The notes: generated by a model from the letters alone, not told the origin. Shown: positions 1 to 9,056, counted from the first letter of the stretch. The stretch is 64,000 nucleotides of DNA from Streptomyces pseudovenezuelae (GCF_001513955.1 NZ_KQ948144.1:378853-442852), one strand, 5' to 3'. Program-made: numbers and translations.

Positions 1-461
1 CCCCAGCGCCTGAGCCGGTCGGCGACGGTGGGGGAGACGGCGACGGTGGCACGGCCGAGCCGTTCACTGGCCAGGTACAGCGCCCGTACCCCCGGGGTGA
101 GCCTGCGCCCCTCCATCTGCGAGTCACCGAGGGAGTGTTCGGTGGCCACCACCGCCCGGACGCCCGCGAGGCGCGCGGCGAGCCGGCCGTAGACACAGGC
201 CCGGTAGAGGTGGGTGTGCACGAGGTCGTAGTGGCCCCGGCGGATGAGCCGGACCAGCCGGGGCAGCGCGGCCAGGTCACGGTTGCCGGCCATGCCGAGG
301 TGCGTGACCCGCACCCCGTCCGCGACGAGCCCGTCGGCGACCGCGCCCGGGTTGGTGAGCGTCACGACCTCGCAGTCGACCGGCAGGTGGCGCAGCAGGA
401 GCCGCAGTTGCTGCTCGGCGCCGCCGACGCCGAGGCCGGTGATGATGTGCAGGGCCCGCAT
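1..461 (-). CDS. GT-B glycosyltransferase, N-terminal part (runs off the left edge)
   Basis: The ATG at 461-459 lies one base after the TGA of the deacetylase gene upstream, so the two are probably co-translated. About 153 residues are visible. They open with a beta strand and the loop GLGVGGAEQQL, the nucleotide-sugar-fold start typical of GT4-family transferases, and later carry HTHLYRACVYGR and VATEHSLGD, which fit the acceptor half of such enzymes. The C-terminal donor-binding half lies outside the window. The context (deacetylase, flippase, polymerase, priming transferase) indicates assembly of a cell-surface polysaccharide. The sugar specificity cannot be told. Confidence 0.85.
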   Translation of the reverse strand, partial: MRALHIITGLGVGGAEQQLRLLLRHLPVDCEVVTLTNPGAVADGLVADGVRVTHLGMAGNRDLAALPRLVRLIRRGHYDLVHTHLYRACVYGRLAARLAGVRAVVATEHSLGDSQMEGRRLTPGVRALYLASERLGRATVAVSPTVADRLRRW

Positions 462-462
462 G

Positions 463-1215
463 TCACAGCCCCTTCACGGGCCGGCGCCGCAGCCGGTGCA
501 GCCGGTACTTGAGGAACAGGCGTACGGCGTCGTCGTTCTGTCCGATGTGCAGCCGGGGGAGGGCGAACGGGCCGGTGAGCGGACCGGGGTCGATGGCGCA
601 GGCGTAGCGGTACCCGGCGCTCCGTACGGCCTCGACGGTCCGTCGGTCGAGCGTGCCGTAGGGGTAGCAGAAGCCGTTCACCGGTGCGCCGAGCAGGTCC
701 TCCAGGGCGGCCCGGCTCTCGACGACCTCGGCCTTCAGCCGGAGGTCGTCCTCGGTCGTCAGGTCGACGTGGGTCAGCCCGTGCGAGCCGATCTCGATCC
801 CCGCCCGTGCCGCCCGCCGGATGCCGTCGGCCGACAGGAGCGGCTTGCGCGGGCCCAGCGGGTCCCAGGCGTTGTCGCCGCCGAGCCGGCCGGGCAGGAC
901 GAACAGGGTGGCGCCGAAGTCCAGCCGGCGCAGCACGGGCAGGGCGTGGTCGACGAAGTCGGCGTAGCCGTCGTCGAAGGTGAGCCCCGCCAGCCGCCGG
1001 CCCTCGCCGCGCGCGCGTGCGGCCAGCAGTTCGGCCATGGACACGCCCCGCACGCCCCGCACGGCGAGCCATCTCAGCTGCCGTTCCAGCCGGTCGGGGG
1101 TGACGGTGATCCGGTACGGGTCGTCCGGGCAGTCCGTCACCGAGTGGTACATCGCCACCCAGGGAGCGGGGCCGGGGCGGGGCGCCGTGCGGGCGCCTGC
1201 GGAGTCAACGGCCAT
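463..1215 (-). CDS. polysaccharide deacetylase (NodB homology domain, CE4)
   Basis: The 250-residue protein has the CE4 metal-site motifs: TFDDGY at residues 79-84 (catalytic Asp and metal Asp), SHGLTH at 144-149 with the two metal His, and the FCYPYG segment at 182-187. No signal peptide is visible, so it may act on a lipid-linked or cytoplasmic substrate. The ATG at 1215 overlaps the last 11 bases of the flippase gene. Known CE4 enzymes remove N-acetyl or O-acetyl groups from sugar polymers. Here it probably trims the polysaccharide made by the surrounding cluster; the substrate is inferred from neighbours only. Confidence 0.85.
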   Translation of the reverse strand: MAVDSAGARTAPRPGPAPWVAMYHSVTDCPDDPYRITVTPDRLERQLRWLAVRGVRGVSMAELLAARARGEGRRLAGLTFDDGYADFVDHALPVLRRLDFGATLFVLPGRLGGDNAWDPLGPRKPLLSADGIRRAARAGIEIGSHGLTHVDLTTEDDLRLKAEVVESRAALEDLLGAPVNGFCYPYGTLDRRTVEAVRSAGYRYACAIDPGPLTGPFALPRLHIGQNDDAVRLFLKYRLHRLRRRPVKGL

Positions 1216-3385
1216 GCGTGAGCCTTCGGGTGAAGGTACGGGCGGCGACCCGTACGGAACGGAGGGCGGGTGCGAAACCCTGGGCGCCCAGGGCCAGGCC
1301 GAGCAGGACGAACACGGCGGCCACGGTCGCCGCCCCCGCCAGGAGTCCCGGCAGCGGCTGACCGGTCCGGCCGGCGACGAGCCAGCCCGCCGGCGTCGCG
1401 ACCGCGGCCGCGCACACCGGCCGGCTCAGCTCCGCGAGCACCTGCCGGGTGCGCACGGGGACGCCGCGCGGGACGCCCCGGTGCCTCGTCCCCATGCCGG
1501 CGAGCAGCAGTGACGCCGTCACGGTGATCCCGGCGGCGTTGGCGGCGGCGATCCCGGACACGCCCCAGGGGCCCACCGCCCAGGCGCCTGACCACGAGGT
1601 GACGAGGATGCCCGCGGCCATCGCGCAGACCGGGTACCAGGTGGGGCGGCCCGCCGAGAAGTACGAGCGGATCAGCACGCCGACCAGGGTCTGACCGAGC
1701 AGCCCGAGGGCGTACACGCGCATCACGCCCGCCGTGGCCGCCGTGTCGGAGGCGGTGAACGCACCCCGCTGGAAGAGGAGTTCGATGATCTGCGGGGCGC
1801 ACGCGATGACCGTGGCCGCCCCGAGCAGCACCGTGCAGGCGGCCAGCGCCAGATCCCGCTCGACGCGGGTACGGGCCCGCTCGGTGTCGCCGTCGGCCAG
1901 TGCCCGCGCGACCACCGGGAAGGTGACCGTGCACAGCATCAGCGACAGGGTCATCGGGATCTGGGCCACCTTCTGCGCGTAGTTCAGGTGCGAGATGGCC
2001 CCGGCGGGGAGGGGGGAGGCGAGGAAGCGCTCGACGAGGACCTGGGACTGCCGGCACAGCGCGAAGAGCAGGACGGTGGCGACGAGCGTCAGGGCCACCG
2101 CCCGGTCCGGTGTCTCGGCGGGCTCCTCCCGGCGCACCGGGGAGCGACGCAACTGGCGCCACACCGCGGGGAGTTGGACCGCCACCATCAGGGCGCCGCC
2201 CGCCGCGACCCCCACGGCGGCCGACCGCACCCCCCAGTCGCCGCCCAGGACGAACATCGCCGTGATGATGCCGGCGTTGTACGCCATGTAGATCGCGCCC
2301 GGCATCAGGAACCGCCGGTGCGCCCGCAGCGCCGCGCTGCAGTACCCGGCGAGCCCGAAGCTCAGCACACAGGTCGCGGTGAGCCGGGTGCAGTCCACGG
2401 CCAGGGCGGGGTCGGGCAGGCCCGGCGCCAGCGCCTCGACCAGGTAGGGGGCGGTGGCGACGATCAGCGCGGACACGGCGACGAAGACCAGGGTCAGGCG
2501 GGGCAGGGTGGCGGCTACGAGGGCACGGACCGGGTCGCCGGGGGCGCCCTGGGCACGCCGGGCCAGGGCCAGGCTGAACGCCGGGATCAGTACGAAGGCC
2601 AGCCCGTCCTCGATGAGCAGCGTGGACGCGAACTCCGGCACGGTCCACGCCACCAGGAAGGCGTCCGTCCCGCTGCCGGCCCCGAACAGCCGGGCCAGCG
2701 ACTGGTCCCGCACCAGCCCGAGCAGCGCCCCGGCGACGGACAGGGCGGCGGTGACGGCGGTGGCCTTGGCGAGGAAACGACGGGAGACGGCGGGGAGTTC
2801 GGGAATGCCGCCGGGCTGGTCGGCGGAGCCGCGGGCCGGGGGGACGGGAATCGGAACGCCGGCGCGGCGGGGCGCGGAGGCGGAGCTGGATTCGGGCGCG
2901 GAGGTGAGGCCGGGGGTAGAGCCGGAGCCGGAGTCGGTGGGCCCGGAGGGGAGACCGGAGCCGGAGTCGGAGTCGGTGGGCCAGGAGGGGAGACCGGAGC
3001 CGGAGCCGGAGTCGGTGGGCCCGGAGAGGAGGCCGGGGGCGGAGCTGGATTCGGGCGCGGAGGTGAGGCCGGGGGTAAAGCCGGAGCCGGAGTCGGTGGG
3101 CCCGGAGAGGAGGCCGGGGGCGGAGCCGGAGTCGGTGGGCCCGGAGAGGTGGCCGGGGGCGGAGCTGGAGTCCGGCACGGAGGTGAGGCCGGGGGCGGAG
3201 CCGGAGCCGGAGTCGGTGGGCCCGGAGAGGAGGCCGGGGGATCCCGAAGCCGGGCCGGGGGCGGAGCTGGAGGGGGACCCCGATGCCGGGCCGGCGGCGG
3301 AGCCCGAGGCAGCCGATCCTGAAGCTCGGCCGAGGGCGGAGCCCGCTCCGGTCGAGCCCGAGGCGTGTGGAGGTGTCACCGTCAT
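1205..3385 (-). CDS. MurJ/MviN-family lipid-linked glycan flippase with long low-complexity N-terminus
   Basis: Residues 200-726 form a polytopic MOP-superfamily core of about 14 helices, starting at SRRFLAKATAVTAALSVAGA and containing RDQSLARLFGAGSGTDAFL, the MurJ/MviN signature region. MOP proteins flip lipid-linked saccharides across the membrane. I place the start at the ATG at 3385-3383, which forms an ATGA overlap with the stop of the O-antigen-ligase gene; the reading frame continues open for 89 further codons upstream. Residues 1-195 are unusual: Ser/Gly/Pro/Asp-rich, with PTDSGSG-type repeats and no predicted fold. This looks like a cluster-specific Wzx/MurJ relative, not the essential housekeeping MurJ, but sequence alone cannot decide. 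Confidence 0.85.
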   Translation of the reverse strand: MTVTPPHASGSTGAGSALGRASGSAASGSAAGPASGSPSSSAPGPASGSPGLLSGPTDSGSGSAPGLTSVPDSSSAPGHLSGPTDSGSAPGLLSGPTDSGSGFTPGLTSAPESSSAPGLLSGPTDSGSGSGLPSWPTDSDSGSGLPSGPTDSGSGSTPGLTSAPESSSASAPRRAGVPIPVPPARGSADQPGGIPELPAVSRRFLAKATAVTAALSVAGALLGLVRDQSLARLFGAGSGTDAFLVAWTVPEFASTLLIEDGLAFVLIPAFSLALARRAQGAPGDPVRALVAATLPRLTLVFVAVSALIVATAPYLVEALAPGLPDPALAVDCTRLTATCVLSFGLAGYCSAALRAHRRFLMPGAIYMAYNAGIITAMFVLGGDWGVRSAAVGVAAGGALMVAVQLPAVWRQLRRSPVRREEPAETPDRAVALTLVATVLLFALCRQSQVLVERFLASPLPAGAISHLNYAQKVAQIPMTLSLMLCTVTFPVVARALADGDTERARTRVERDLALAACTVLLGAATVIACAPQIIELLFQRGAFTASDTAATAGVMRVYALGLLGQTLVGVLIRSYFSAGRPTWYPVCAMAAGILVTSWSGAWAVGPWGVSGIAAANAAGITVTASLLLAGMGTRHRGVPRGVPVRTRQVLAELSRPVCAAAVATPAGWLVAGRTGQPLPGLLAGAATVAAVFVLLGLALGAQGFAPALRSVRVAARTFTRRLTHGR
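2882..3238 (-). repeat. degenerate tandem repeat inside the flippase gene
   Basis: The DNA encoding residues 50-168 of the flippase consists of imperfect copies of a unit coding LLSGPTDSGSGSTPGLTSAPESSSAPG. The PTDSGSG-like motif occurs six times and SAPESSSA-like units recur. The units vary by point changes and by loss of whole blocks, as expected of slipped-strand expansion. The same DNA is open on the opposite strand, which is a composition effect. Confidence 0.8.
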
Positions 3386-4749
3386 CGGGTTTCGGCCTCC
3401 TCCGCCTCGCCGACGGCCCCGGCCCGTGCCGTCGTGGAACCGGCTCCGCCCCGCTCCGGCACGGCATCGCTGCCGACCAGCGCCCACCACGCCACCACCC
3501 CGAAGCACACCGCCGTCAGCACCGTCGAGGGGCCGCCGATGTCCGCGTACGCGAAGTCCGTCAGCTGCCACACCAGCAGCCCGCAGCCGACCAGCGCGCA
3601 GTCGAGCCCCCGCCCGGACCCGCGCGCCCGCACCAGCCCGCGCAGTCCGCACACCAGCAGCGCCAGCCAGCTGCCCGCGAGGGCGAGCAGGCCGATCAGG
3701 CCCTGTTCGGCGAGCACGAGGAGATACATGTTGTGCGGGGACAGCAGCGGCTGCCGGCGGAAGGCCGCTCCCGCGCCCTCCGTGTCACTGCCGGCGGACA
3801 GGGCCAGCGAGGCGTGCCCGTCCCGCTGTTCGGGAAAGCCCTTCAACCCCACGCCGGTCAGCGGCTGTTCGCGCCACATGCCGACGGCCGCCGCCCACAT
3901 GGTGTACCGGTCGGTCACGGACTGGTCGGGGGCGTCGGTCACCTGCGTGATGCTGCTGATCCGCTCCTGCAGCTGCGCCGAACCGACCCCGAACCCGCCC
4001 ACCAGGACCACGCCGACGGCGGCCACCACGGCACCCACCACCAGCGCCCGCCGCAGCCCGGCCAGCACCAGCTGCACCGAGCAGGTCACGGCCGTGGCGA
4101 TCCACGCGCCCCGGCTGAAGGACAGCGCGAGCGGCATGAGCAGCGCGAGCGCGCACCCGGCGGCGACCATGCGCTGCCGTACGGACGCCCGGCCGAGCGC
4201 CAGCCCGAGCGCGCACACCAGCCCGAAGGAGACCACGGTCGCCATCCCCATCACGTCCGACGCCCCGAAGGTGCCGACGGCCCGGATGTCCTCGCCCTGG
4301 TAGGAGGCGCCGGTCCCGGTCGTGTACTGGTGCACGCCGAGCGCGCCCTGCCACCCGGCGAGGGCCACCAGCGACCAGGCCAGCAGCCGGAAGTCGCGCC
4401 GGTCGCGGACCAGCAGCAGCACGGCCGCCGGGACGAGCACGAAGACCTGGAGGTAGCGGCCCATGCCGGTGAGCCCGGCGGCCGGCGAGGACGCGCCCAC
4501 CGCGGCGACCGCCAGCCCCGCCACCGGCAGACCGAGGAGGACGGCCGCCGTCCGCGACAGGGGGCGCCGCCGCTCCCGCAGCAGCCGGACCACGCAGTAC
4601 AGCACCACCAGTGCGGAGACCGCGTCGGCCGGTCCCGCACCGCTCTCGGCGGTCGGCGACACCGGCAGCGCCAGCAGGGTGACCACGGCCACCACCGGCA
4701 GGACGGGAGACAACTCCCGTACCCGCGGCAGGCTCAGTGCGAGACTCAT
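3382..4749 (-). CDS. O-antigen ligase / Wzy-type polymerase family membrane protein
   Basis: This 455-residue protein has about 11-12 hydrophobic segments. Between two of them, at roughly residues 250-330, lies a long extracellular loop containing DRYTMWAAAVGMWREQPLTG and PHNMYLLVLAEQGLIG; W..A..M..E.P..G followed by (P)HN.YL is the hallmark of the Wzy_C/WaaL family. Members polymerise or ligate lipid-linked repeat units at the outer face of the membrane. It lies between the priming transferase and the flippase genes and overlaps the latter by four bases. Polymerase seems more likely than ligase in a Gram-positive. Confidence 0.85.
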   Translation of the reverse strand: MSLALSLPRVRELSPVLPVVAVVTLLALPVSPTAESGAGPADAVSALVVLYCVVRLLRERRRPLSRTAAVLLGLPVAGLAVAAVGASSPAAGLTGMGRYLQVFVLVPAAVLLLVRDRRDFRLLAWSLVALAGWQGALGVHQYTTGTGASYQGEDIRAVGTFGASDVMGMATVVSFGLVCALGLALGRASVRQRMVAAGCALALLMPLALSFSRGAWIATAVTCSVQLVLAGLRRALVVGAVVAAVGVVLVGGFGVGSAQLQERISSITQVTDAPDQSVTDRYTMWAAAVGMWREQPLTGVGLKGFPEQRDGHASLALSAGSDTEGAGAAFRRQPLLSPHNMYLLVLAEQGLIGLLALAGSWLALLVCGLRGLVRARGSGRGLDCALVGCGLLVWQLTDFAYADIGGPSTVLTAVCFGVVAWWALVGSDAVPERGGAGSTTARAGAVGEAEEAETR

Positions 4750-4755
4750 GCGCGC

Positions 4756-6180
4756 TCAGCTCCCTGTCGGACGCACGAGCGCGGCCGCGGTGCGCAGCAG
4801 GATGCAGATGTCCTGCCACAGCGACCAGTTGTCGATGTAGGCGTTGTCGAACCGGCAGCGGTCCTCGATCGAGGTGTCACCGCGCAGCCCGTGGATCTGG
4901 GCGAGCCCGGTGATGCCGGTCCGCATCCGGTGGCGGGCCGCGTAACCGGGGTAGGTCTGGCTGAACTTCGTGACGAAGTAGGGGCGTTCGGGCCGCGGAC
5001 CGACCAGGCTCATGTCGCCCCGCAGGACGTTCCACAGCTGGAGCAGCTCGTCCATCGAGGTGCGTCGCATGAAGCGGCACAGCCACGGCATGCGGTGCTC
5101 GTTCGCCACGCTCCAGCGCGTCGCCGCCTCGTGCGCGTCGACCGGCCGGTGGGTGCGGAACTTCAGCAGCGTGAACGGCTTCCCGTCCTTGCCGATCCGC
5201 TCCTGCCGGAACACCACGCCCGGACCGCCGCTCAGCCGCAGGGCCACCGCGCACACCAGCAGCAGCGGGCTGACCAGCAACAGCAGCACCCCGGACACGG
5301 CCACGTCCAGCGCCCGCTTCCCGGCGCTGCCCCGCCGCCGCGACCCCATCACCAGACGCCGGCAGGAGAACCCGGCCAGCTGCTCCCGCATCTCGTACGA
5401 CGGCGAGTCCGCGTCGATCTCCCACACCGTGCAGCCCGACTCCGCGAGCGCCCGCAGCAGCGGCCCCTGCCGGGACCGTACGGACGGATGCACGGTCAGG
5501 ACGTCCCGTACGCCGTTCTGGATGAGCGCCCGCTCGACCTCCTCGCCGGTCGTCAGCACGGGCAGCCCCTCGCCGCCGTCGGGCTGCTCGGTCACGACCC
5601 CCACCGGCCTTACCCCGCAGCCCGGATGGCGCAGTACGGCGGCGGCCACGCGCTGCGCGGTCGCCGCGGGGCCGATGACGAGGGCGGCGCGCGGACGGGC
5701 CAGCAGGGCCACGCGCTGCCAGCGGCGCACGGTGCCGCGGCCCGCGCACGCCGTCACCGACTGGAGCAGGAAGCCGACGGCCAGGGTGGTCGCGGGCAGC
5801 GCCCGGTCCACGTCGTACGAGGCCACCGCGGCGGCGAGGAGCAGCCAGGCGACCGCGATCCTGCCGCAGACGGCGGGCAGTTCGTCGAGGACACCGGCCA
5901 CCCGGCGCGGCGGGTGCGGGCGCAGCAGCATCGACGCGGCCACCAGCAGCGCCGCGAGCAGCGGCCGCCACTGGGCGCCGCTGAAGGCGAGCGCCCCCAC
6001 GAGAGCGGCGACGAGGTCCGCGGTGAGCAGCGGGACCGGGGAGGCGGGACGGGCCGGGGGCCGGCGGGCGGGGAACCTGAAGCCCGCTCCGGGGCCGCGC
6101 GGCGGCATGATCGAGACGGAGGGGAATCCGAAGTCCCGGGCCTGTCCGCCGGGGGAGGGGACGGTGCTTTCCGCGGTCAC
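4756..6180 (-). CDS. polyprenyl glycosylphosphotransferase (WbaP/WcaJ-type priming transferase)
   Basis: The N-terminal third of this 474-residue protein holds about four transmembrane helices and a Rossmann-like CoA-binding-type domain. From about residue 275 comes the bacterial sugar transferase domain, beginning KRALDVAVSGVLLLLVSPLL with one membrane re-entrant helix. It continues with VVFRQERIGKDGKPF, LLKFRTHR, RRTSMDELLQLWNVLRGDMS and GPRPERPYFV, all family hallmarks. It transfers a sugar-1-phosphate to undecaprenyl phosphate, the first step of exopolysaccharide synthesis. The start is GTG at 6180, overlapping the TGA of the upstream glycosyltransferase as GTGA. Confidence 0.9.
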   Translation of the reverse strand: MTAESTVPSPGGQARDFGFPSVSIMPPRGPGAGFRFPARRPPARPASPVPLLTADLVAALVGALAFSGAQWRPLLAALLVAASMLLRPHPPRRVAGVLDELPAVCGRIAVAWLLLAAAVASYDVDRALPATTLAVGFLLQSVTACAGRGTVRRWQRVALLARPRAALVIGPAATAQRVAAAVLRHPGCGVRPVGVVTEQPDGGEGLPVLTTGEEVERALIQNGVRDVLTVHPSVRSRQGPLLRALAESGCTVWEIDADSPSYEMREQLAGFSCRRLVMGSRRRGSAGKRALDVAVSGVLLLLVSPLLLVCAVALRLSGGPGVVFRQERIGKDGKPFTLLKFRTHRPVDAHEAATRWSVANEHRMPWLCRFMRRTSMDELLQLWNVLRGDMSLVGPRPERPYFVTKFSQTYPGYAARHRMRTGITGLAQIHGLRGDTSIEDRCRFDNAYIDNWSLWQDICILLRTAAALVRPTGS

Positions 6181-7352
6181 GAGTGGATGGGCTCCCTGTA
6201 CTCGGTGGGCGCGACGCGCGCGGCGGGCTCGGCGTCGAGCAGGTCGCGGTACAGGCCCGCCACCGCCTCGGACGTGCGCCGCACGTCATGCGTGGTCAGG
6301 ACGTGACGGCGCCCCTGGAGGCCGAGCGACTCGCGCAGCGGCGGGTCGAGCAGCAGTGCGGCGACGGCGTCGGCCAGTGCCGCCGGGTTCTCCGTGGGCG
6401 CCAGGCAGCGCGGCGCGAGCTCGGGCGGCAGGCTCTCCCGGGCGCCGTCCACGTCCGTCATCACCACCGGCCGCCCGCAGGCCATGGCCTCCAGCGGGGC
6501 GAGCGCCATGCCCTCCCAGCGCGAGGGCAGGACGACCAGATCGGCGGCCTGGTACCAGGGCACCGCGTCGGCGACGGCCCCCGCGAAGAGCACGGACCGC
6601 GGGGCCCGTTCGCGCAGCGCGTCCCGCTCCGGCCCGTCCCCGACCAGCACCAGCCGGGCCTCCGGCACCCGTCGCAGCACCGCGTCCCACGCCCGCAGCA
6701 GGACGTCCTGCCCCTTCTGCCGGCACAGCCGCCCCACGCACACCACGAGCGGGGCCGCCGGATCGGCCTCGGGCACGAGCCTCGCCCGTACGGTGTCCGC
6801 CGCGGCGGGACGAAAGCGTCCGGTGTCGATCCCGTTGGGGATCACCCGCCACCGTCCCGCGATCCCGGCCCGCAGCCCGGTCCGGCGCTCCGCCTCGCTG
6901 ACGCACACCGTCCGCGCGGACCAGCGCGCGCCACGCCGCTCCCAGCCGAGCGCGAGGGCGGCGGTGACGCCGCCGACCGCCTCGAACGACCAGGCGTGCG
7001 GCTGGAACACGGTCGGGATCCGTCCCCGTACGGCGATCCGCCCGGCCAGTCCGGCCTTCGCGCTGTGCGCGTGCACCAGATCCGGCCGCACCTGCTCGAT
7101 CACCCGGGTGAGCCGCCGGACCTCGCCGACGAGTGCGGGACCCGGCGAGCGCGTCGCCTCCCACCGCCGTACGTCGGCGCCCAGGGTCCGCAGGTTCGCG
7201 GTGAGGGGACCGTCCGGGCAGGCGACCGTGACGTCCAGGCCTTCGGCGACCTGGGCCCGCACCAGGTCCGTCACCACCCGGGCGACCCCGCCGTCCACGG
7301 GTTGCGTGAGGTGCAGGACCCGCGGCCTGGGGTCGGTTGCTGACTGGTGCAT
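6177..7352 (-). CDS. GT4-family glycosyltransferase
   Basis: The 391-residue GT-B enzyme begins at the ATG at 7352 (MHQSATDPRPRVLHLTQPVD), preceded by GAGGAAAC; the frame stays open further upstream but that part has no homology-like features. The N-terminal domain has QPVDGGVARVV and VHAHSAKAGLAGR. The C-terminal donor-binding domain has VVCVGRLCRQKGQDVLL, DLVVLPSRWEGMALAPLEAMACGRPVV and the E-x7-E type motif (EGMALAPLE), all typical of GT4 retaining transferases. It is the first gene of the left-hand polysaccharide run and probably adds a sugar to the growing lipid-linked unit. Donor and acceptor are unknown. Confidence 0.88.
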   Translation of the reverse strand: MHQSATDPRPRVLHLTQPVDGGVARVVTDLVRAQVAEGLDVTVACPDGPLTANLRTLGADVRRWEATRSPGPALVGEVRRLTRVIEQVRPDLVHAHSAKAGLAGRIAVRGRIPTVFQPHAWSFEAVGGVTAALALGWERRGARWSARTVCVSEAERRTGLRAGIAGRWRVIPNGIDTGRFRPAAADTVRARLVPEADPAAPLVVCVGRLCRQKGQDVLLRAWDAVLRRVPEARLVLVGDGPERDALRERAPRSVLFAGAVADAVPWYQAADLVVLPSRWEGMALAPLEAMACGRPVVMTDVDGARESLPPELAPRCLAPTENPAALADAVAALLLDPPLRESLGLQGRRHVLTTHDVRRTSEAVAGLYRDLLDAEPAARVAPTEYREPIHS

Positions 7353-7401
7353 TGCGCGGTTTCCTCGCTCACGGACGGGCTCGGGACGGGCCGGAACGCG
7401 C

Positions 7402-8502
7402 CTACTGCCGGGCGTCGACTGCGACGAAGAGCGCACCGGCCCACGCCGCGTCCCGGTGGGAAACGAGCCGGAAGGCCAGGTGGTCACCGCCGTGCCGCAG
7501 AGCGTTTCCGAGTTCGAACACGTCCGAGTCGTAACCGAGGGTGTGCGCGTACGAGGGCACACGCTCCGGCGCGGGCGCCCCCGCCTCGGAGATCGTCGAG
7601 TTCAGTACGTCGTCCCGGGGGTCGGCGGGACCGGCGAGCACGGTGTTCGAACCGCGGCCGGTCGAAACGGTGAACGAATCACCCGTACGGCCGCGGTCGC
7701 CGTTGTACGCGACGAGCCCCGCCCGGCCGGTGCCGTTCCTCGCCAGGCGCAACCCGCTCAGGCGGATCTCCTGGGCGGTACGGGAGCCCAGGGCGTCGAA
7801 GCCGTCCCGGACGGAGAGGTGCCGCAGCGGCTGGTCCGGGTTCTCGTACGCCACCACCAGCGTCCAGCCGCCCCACGCCCCGGCCTTCGACCTGCCCATC
7901 GCCACGTCGACCTGCGCCACCGTGTACAGGCCCGAACCGCTGTCCCGGACCAGCTTCGTGACGTCGGCCGAGGCCTGGAAGGCGTCCGCGCCCTGCGCCA
8001 CACGGTGGCCCACCACGGTGTCCGCGAGGAGCGCCTTGTACTGGCCGCCGGGCTCGGCGATCAGCACCCGCCCGTCGTCCTTCGGCGGTTTCTGCTCACC
8101 CACCCGCAGGTTGCCGCCCCAGTACAGCCGCGCGTACGTCACCCGGGAGCCCTCCGGCAGCCGGACCTCGGCGCGGGAGGAGTTGTAGGTGTTGGGGTCG
8201 CTGTCGACGTCGACGTAGAACATGTCGAAGTCGCCGTTGGCGCCCTTCCCGCCCGCGCGTACGGCCGGGCAGGCGGACGCGGCCCGGGGGCCGGTGGCAC
8301 GGCAGCTGATGGAGGTGTTGGCCGCGCGGACGATGCCGCCGTGCTGGGTCGCGCGGTACCGCTCGGCGAAGGGGAGCCGCTGCGCCTCCGCGGAAGGCGG
8401 GGCGGGCGCCGCCGCCTCGGCGCAGACCGGCGTGCACAGGGCCGCGAGCGAGAGCGCACCGGCCATCGCACGGCGCAGCAGGGGGCCCGGGGAATTACGC
8501 AT
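7402..8502 (-). CDS. secreted beta-rich protein of unknown function
   Basis: I start this 366-residue protein at the ATG at 8502 because it gives a clean signal peptide (arginines, then MAGALSLAALCTPVCA followed by EAAAP) and is preceded by GAAAGGG. The mature part is rich in beta-strand sequence, with VTYARLYWGGNL, WTLVVAYENPDQPLR and a C-terminal FELGNALRHGGDHLAFRL. The RLYWGG motif followed by a sandwich-like repeat is seen in several bacterial extracellular proteins of unknown role (DUF3344-like), but I cannot assign it firmly. It is divergent from chpF and separated from the polysaccharide genes by only 49 bases. Confidence 0.8.
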   Translation of the reverse strand: MRNSPGPLLRRAMAGALSLAALCTPVCAEAAAPAPPSAEAQRLPFAERYRATQHGGIVRAANTSISCRATGPRAASACPAVRAGGKGANGDFDMFYVDVDSDPNTYNSSRAEVRLPEGSRVTYARLYWGGNLRVGEQKPPKDDGRVLIAEPGGQYKALLADTVVGHRVAQGADAFQASADVTKLVRDSGSGLYTVAQVDVAMGRSKAGAWGGWTLVVAYENPDQPLRHLSVRDGFDALGSRTAQEIRLSGLRLARNGTGRAGLVAYNGDRGRTGDSFTVSTGRGSNTVLAGPADPRDDVLNSTISEAGAPAPERVPSYAHTLGYDSDVFELGNALRHGGDHLAFRLVSHRDAAWAGALFVAVDARQ

Positions 8503-8670
8503 GACCGGCGTTGCCCTTTCGGGAAAGTGCGGCCCCGTGCGTGCGACGTGCTGTCGGTGGGGGCCTCGGGAGGTCCGCAACTCTAGCCAGGATCGGGACT
8601 ATTACTGGCAAATCAGTCAACCGTGTCGGCGTCGCACACCCGCGGTCCTCGTAGATCACCCCTTTGGCCG

Positions 8671-8698
8671 CACAACCCGCGAGGGCGCCACGCGTTGA
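8671..8698 (+). promoter_or_regulatory. BldN-like promoter of chpF
   Basis: CACAAC at 8671-8676, a 16-base spacer and CGTTGA at 8693-8698 match the sigma-BldN consensus (CGTAAC-N16/17-CGTTGA, as known for chaplin and rodlin genes) at 4 of 6 and 6 of 6 positions. The -10 end lies 58 bases before the chpF ATG. A 6-bp GC hairpin (CCGGGC/GCCCGG, 8706-8722) follows in the leader. Assignment is by motif only. Confidence 0.6.
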
Positions 8699-8756
8699 CA
8701 CAGCGCCGGGCATCCCGCCCGGGTGTTTTGTGTCAACCCCCAAGGAGCAACTCTCC

Positions 8757-8996
8757 ATGTCGCGTATCGCGAAGGGCCTGGCCCTGACCACCGTTGCCGC
8801 CGCGGCCGTCGCCGGTGGTGCGGGCATCGCCGCTGCCGACAGTGGCGCGCAGGCCGCCGCCGCTCACTCCCCGGGTGTGCTGTCGGGCAACGTCGTCCAG
8901 GTTCCGGTTCACGTTCCGGTCAACGTCTGCGGCAACACCGTCGACGTCATCGCCCTGCTGAACCCGGCGTTCGGCAACCAGTGCGGCAACGACTGA
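8757..8996 (+). CDS. chpF: short chaplin
   Basis: The 79-residue protein has a Sec signal peptide (residues 1-27, ending GIAAADS) and one chaplin domain. The domain has SPGVLSGNVVQVPVHVPVNV, the two conserved Cys at 58 and 76 (NVCGN, NQCGN) and the NPAFGN motif. Short chaplins are surface-active peptides that assemble into amyloid fibrils coating aerial hyphae and spores, and the Cys pair forms an intramolecular disulfide. The ATG at 8757 is preceded by AAGGAG. No sorting signal is present. The symbol is given by my memory of synteny (chaplin, secreted proteins, tyrosinase, second chaplin) and is less certain than the family. Confidence 0.9.
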   Translation: MSRIAKGLALTTVAAAAVAGGAGIAAADSGAQAAAAHSPGVLSGNVVQVPVHVPVNVCGNTVDVIALLNPAFGNQCGND

Positions 8997-9020
8997 CGTT
9001 CGCACGCCACTCCGTCGGCC

Positions 9021-9056
9021 GGCCGCCCTCCCGTGTTCCTGCGCGGGAGAGCGGCC
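9021..9056 (+). terminator. hairpin downstream of chpF
   Basis: GGCCGCCCTCCCG (9021-9033) pairs with CGGGAGAGCGGCC (9044-9056) across a 10-base loop with one mismatch. It lies 25 bases after the chpF stop. No T-run follows, as is usual for Streptomyces terminators. Confidence 0.6.

Noticed and set aside
3283..6306. 1007-codon open frame on the plus strand over the polysaccharide genes
   Set aside because: It is antisense to the flippase, polymerase and priming transferase genes, all of which have clear family motifs. The translation is His/Gln/Arg-rich without a fold.
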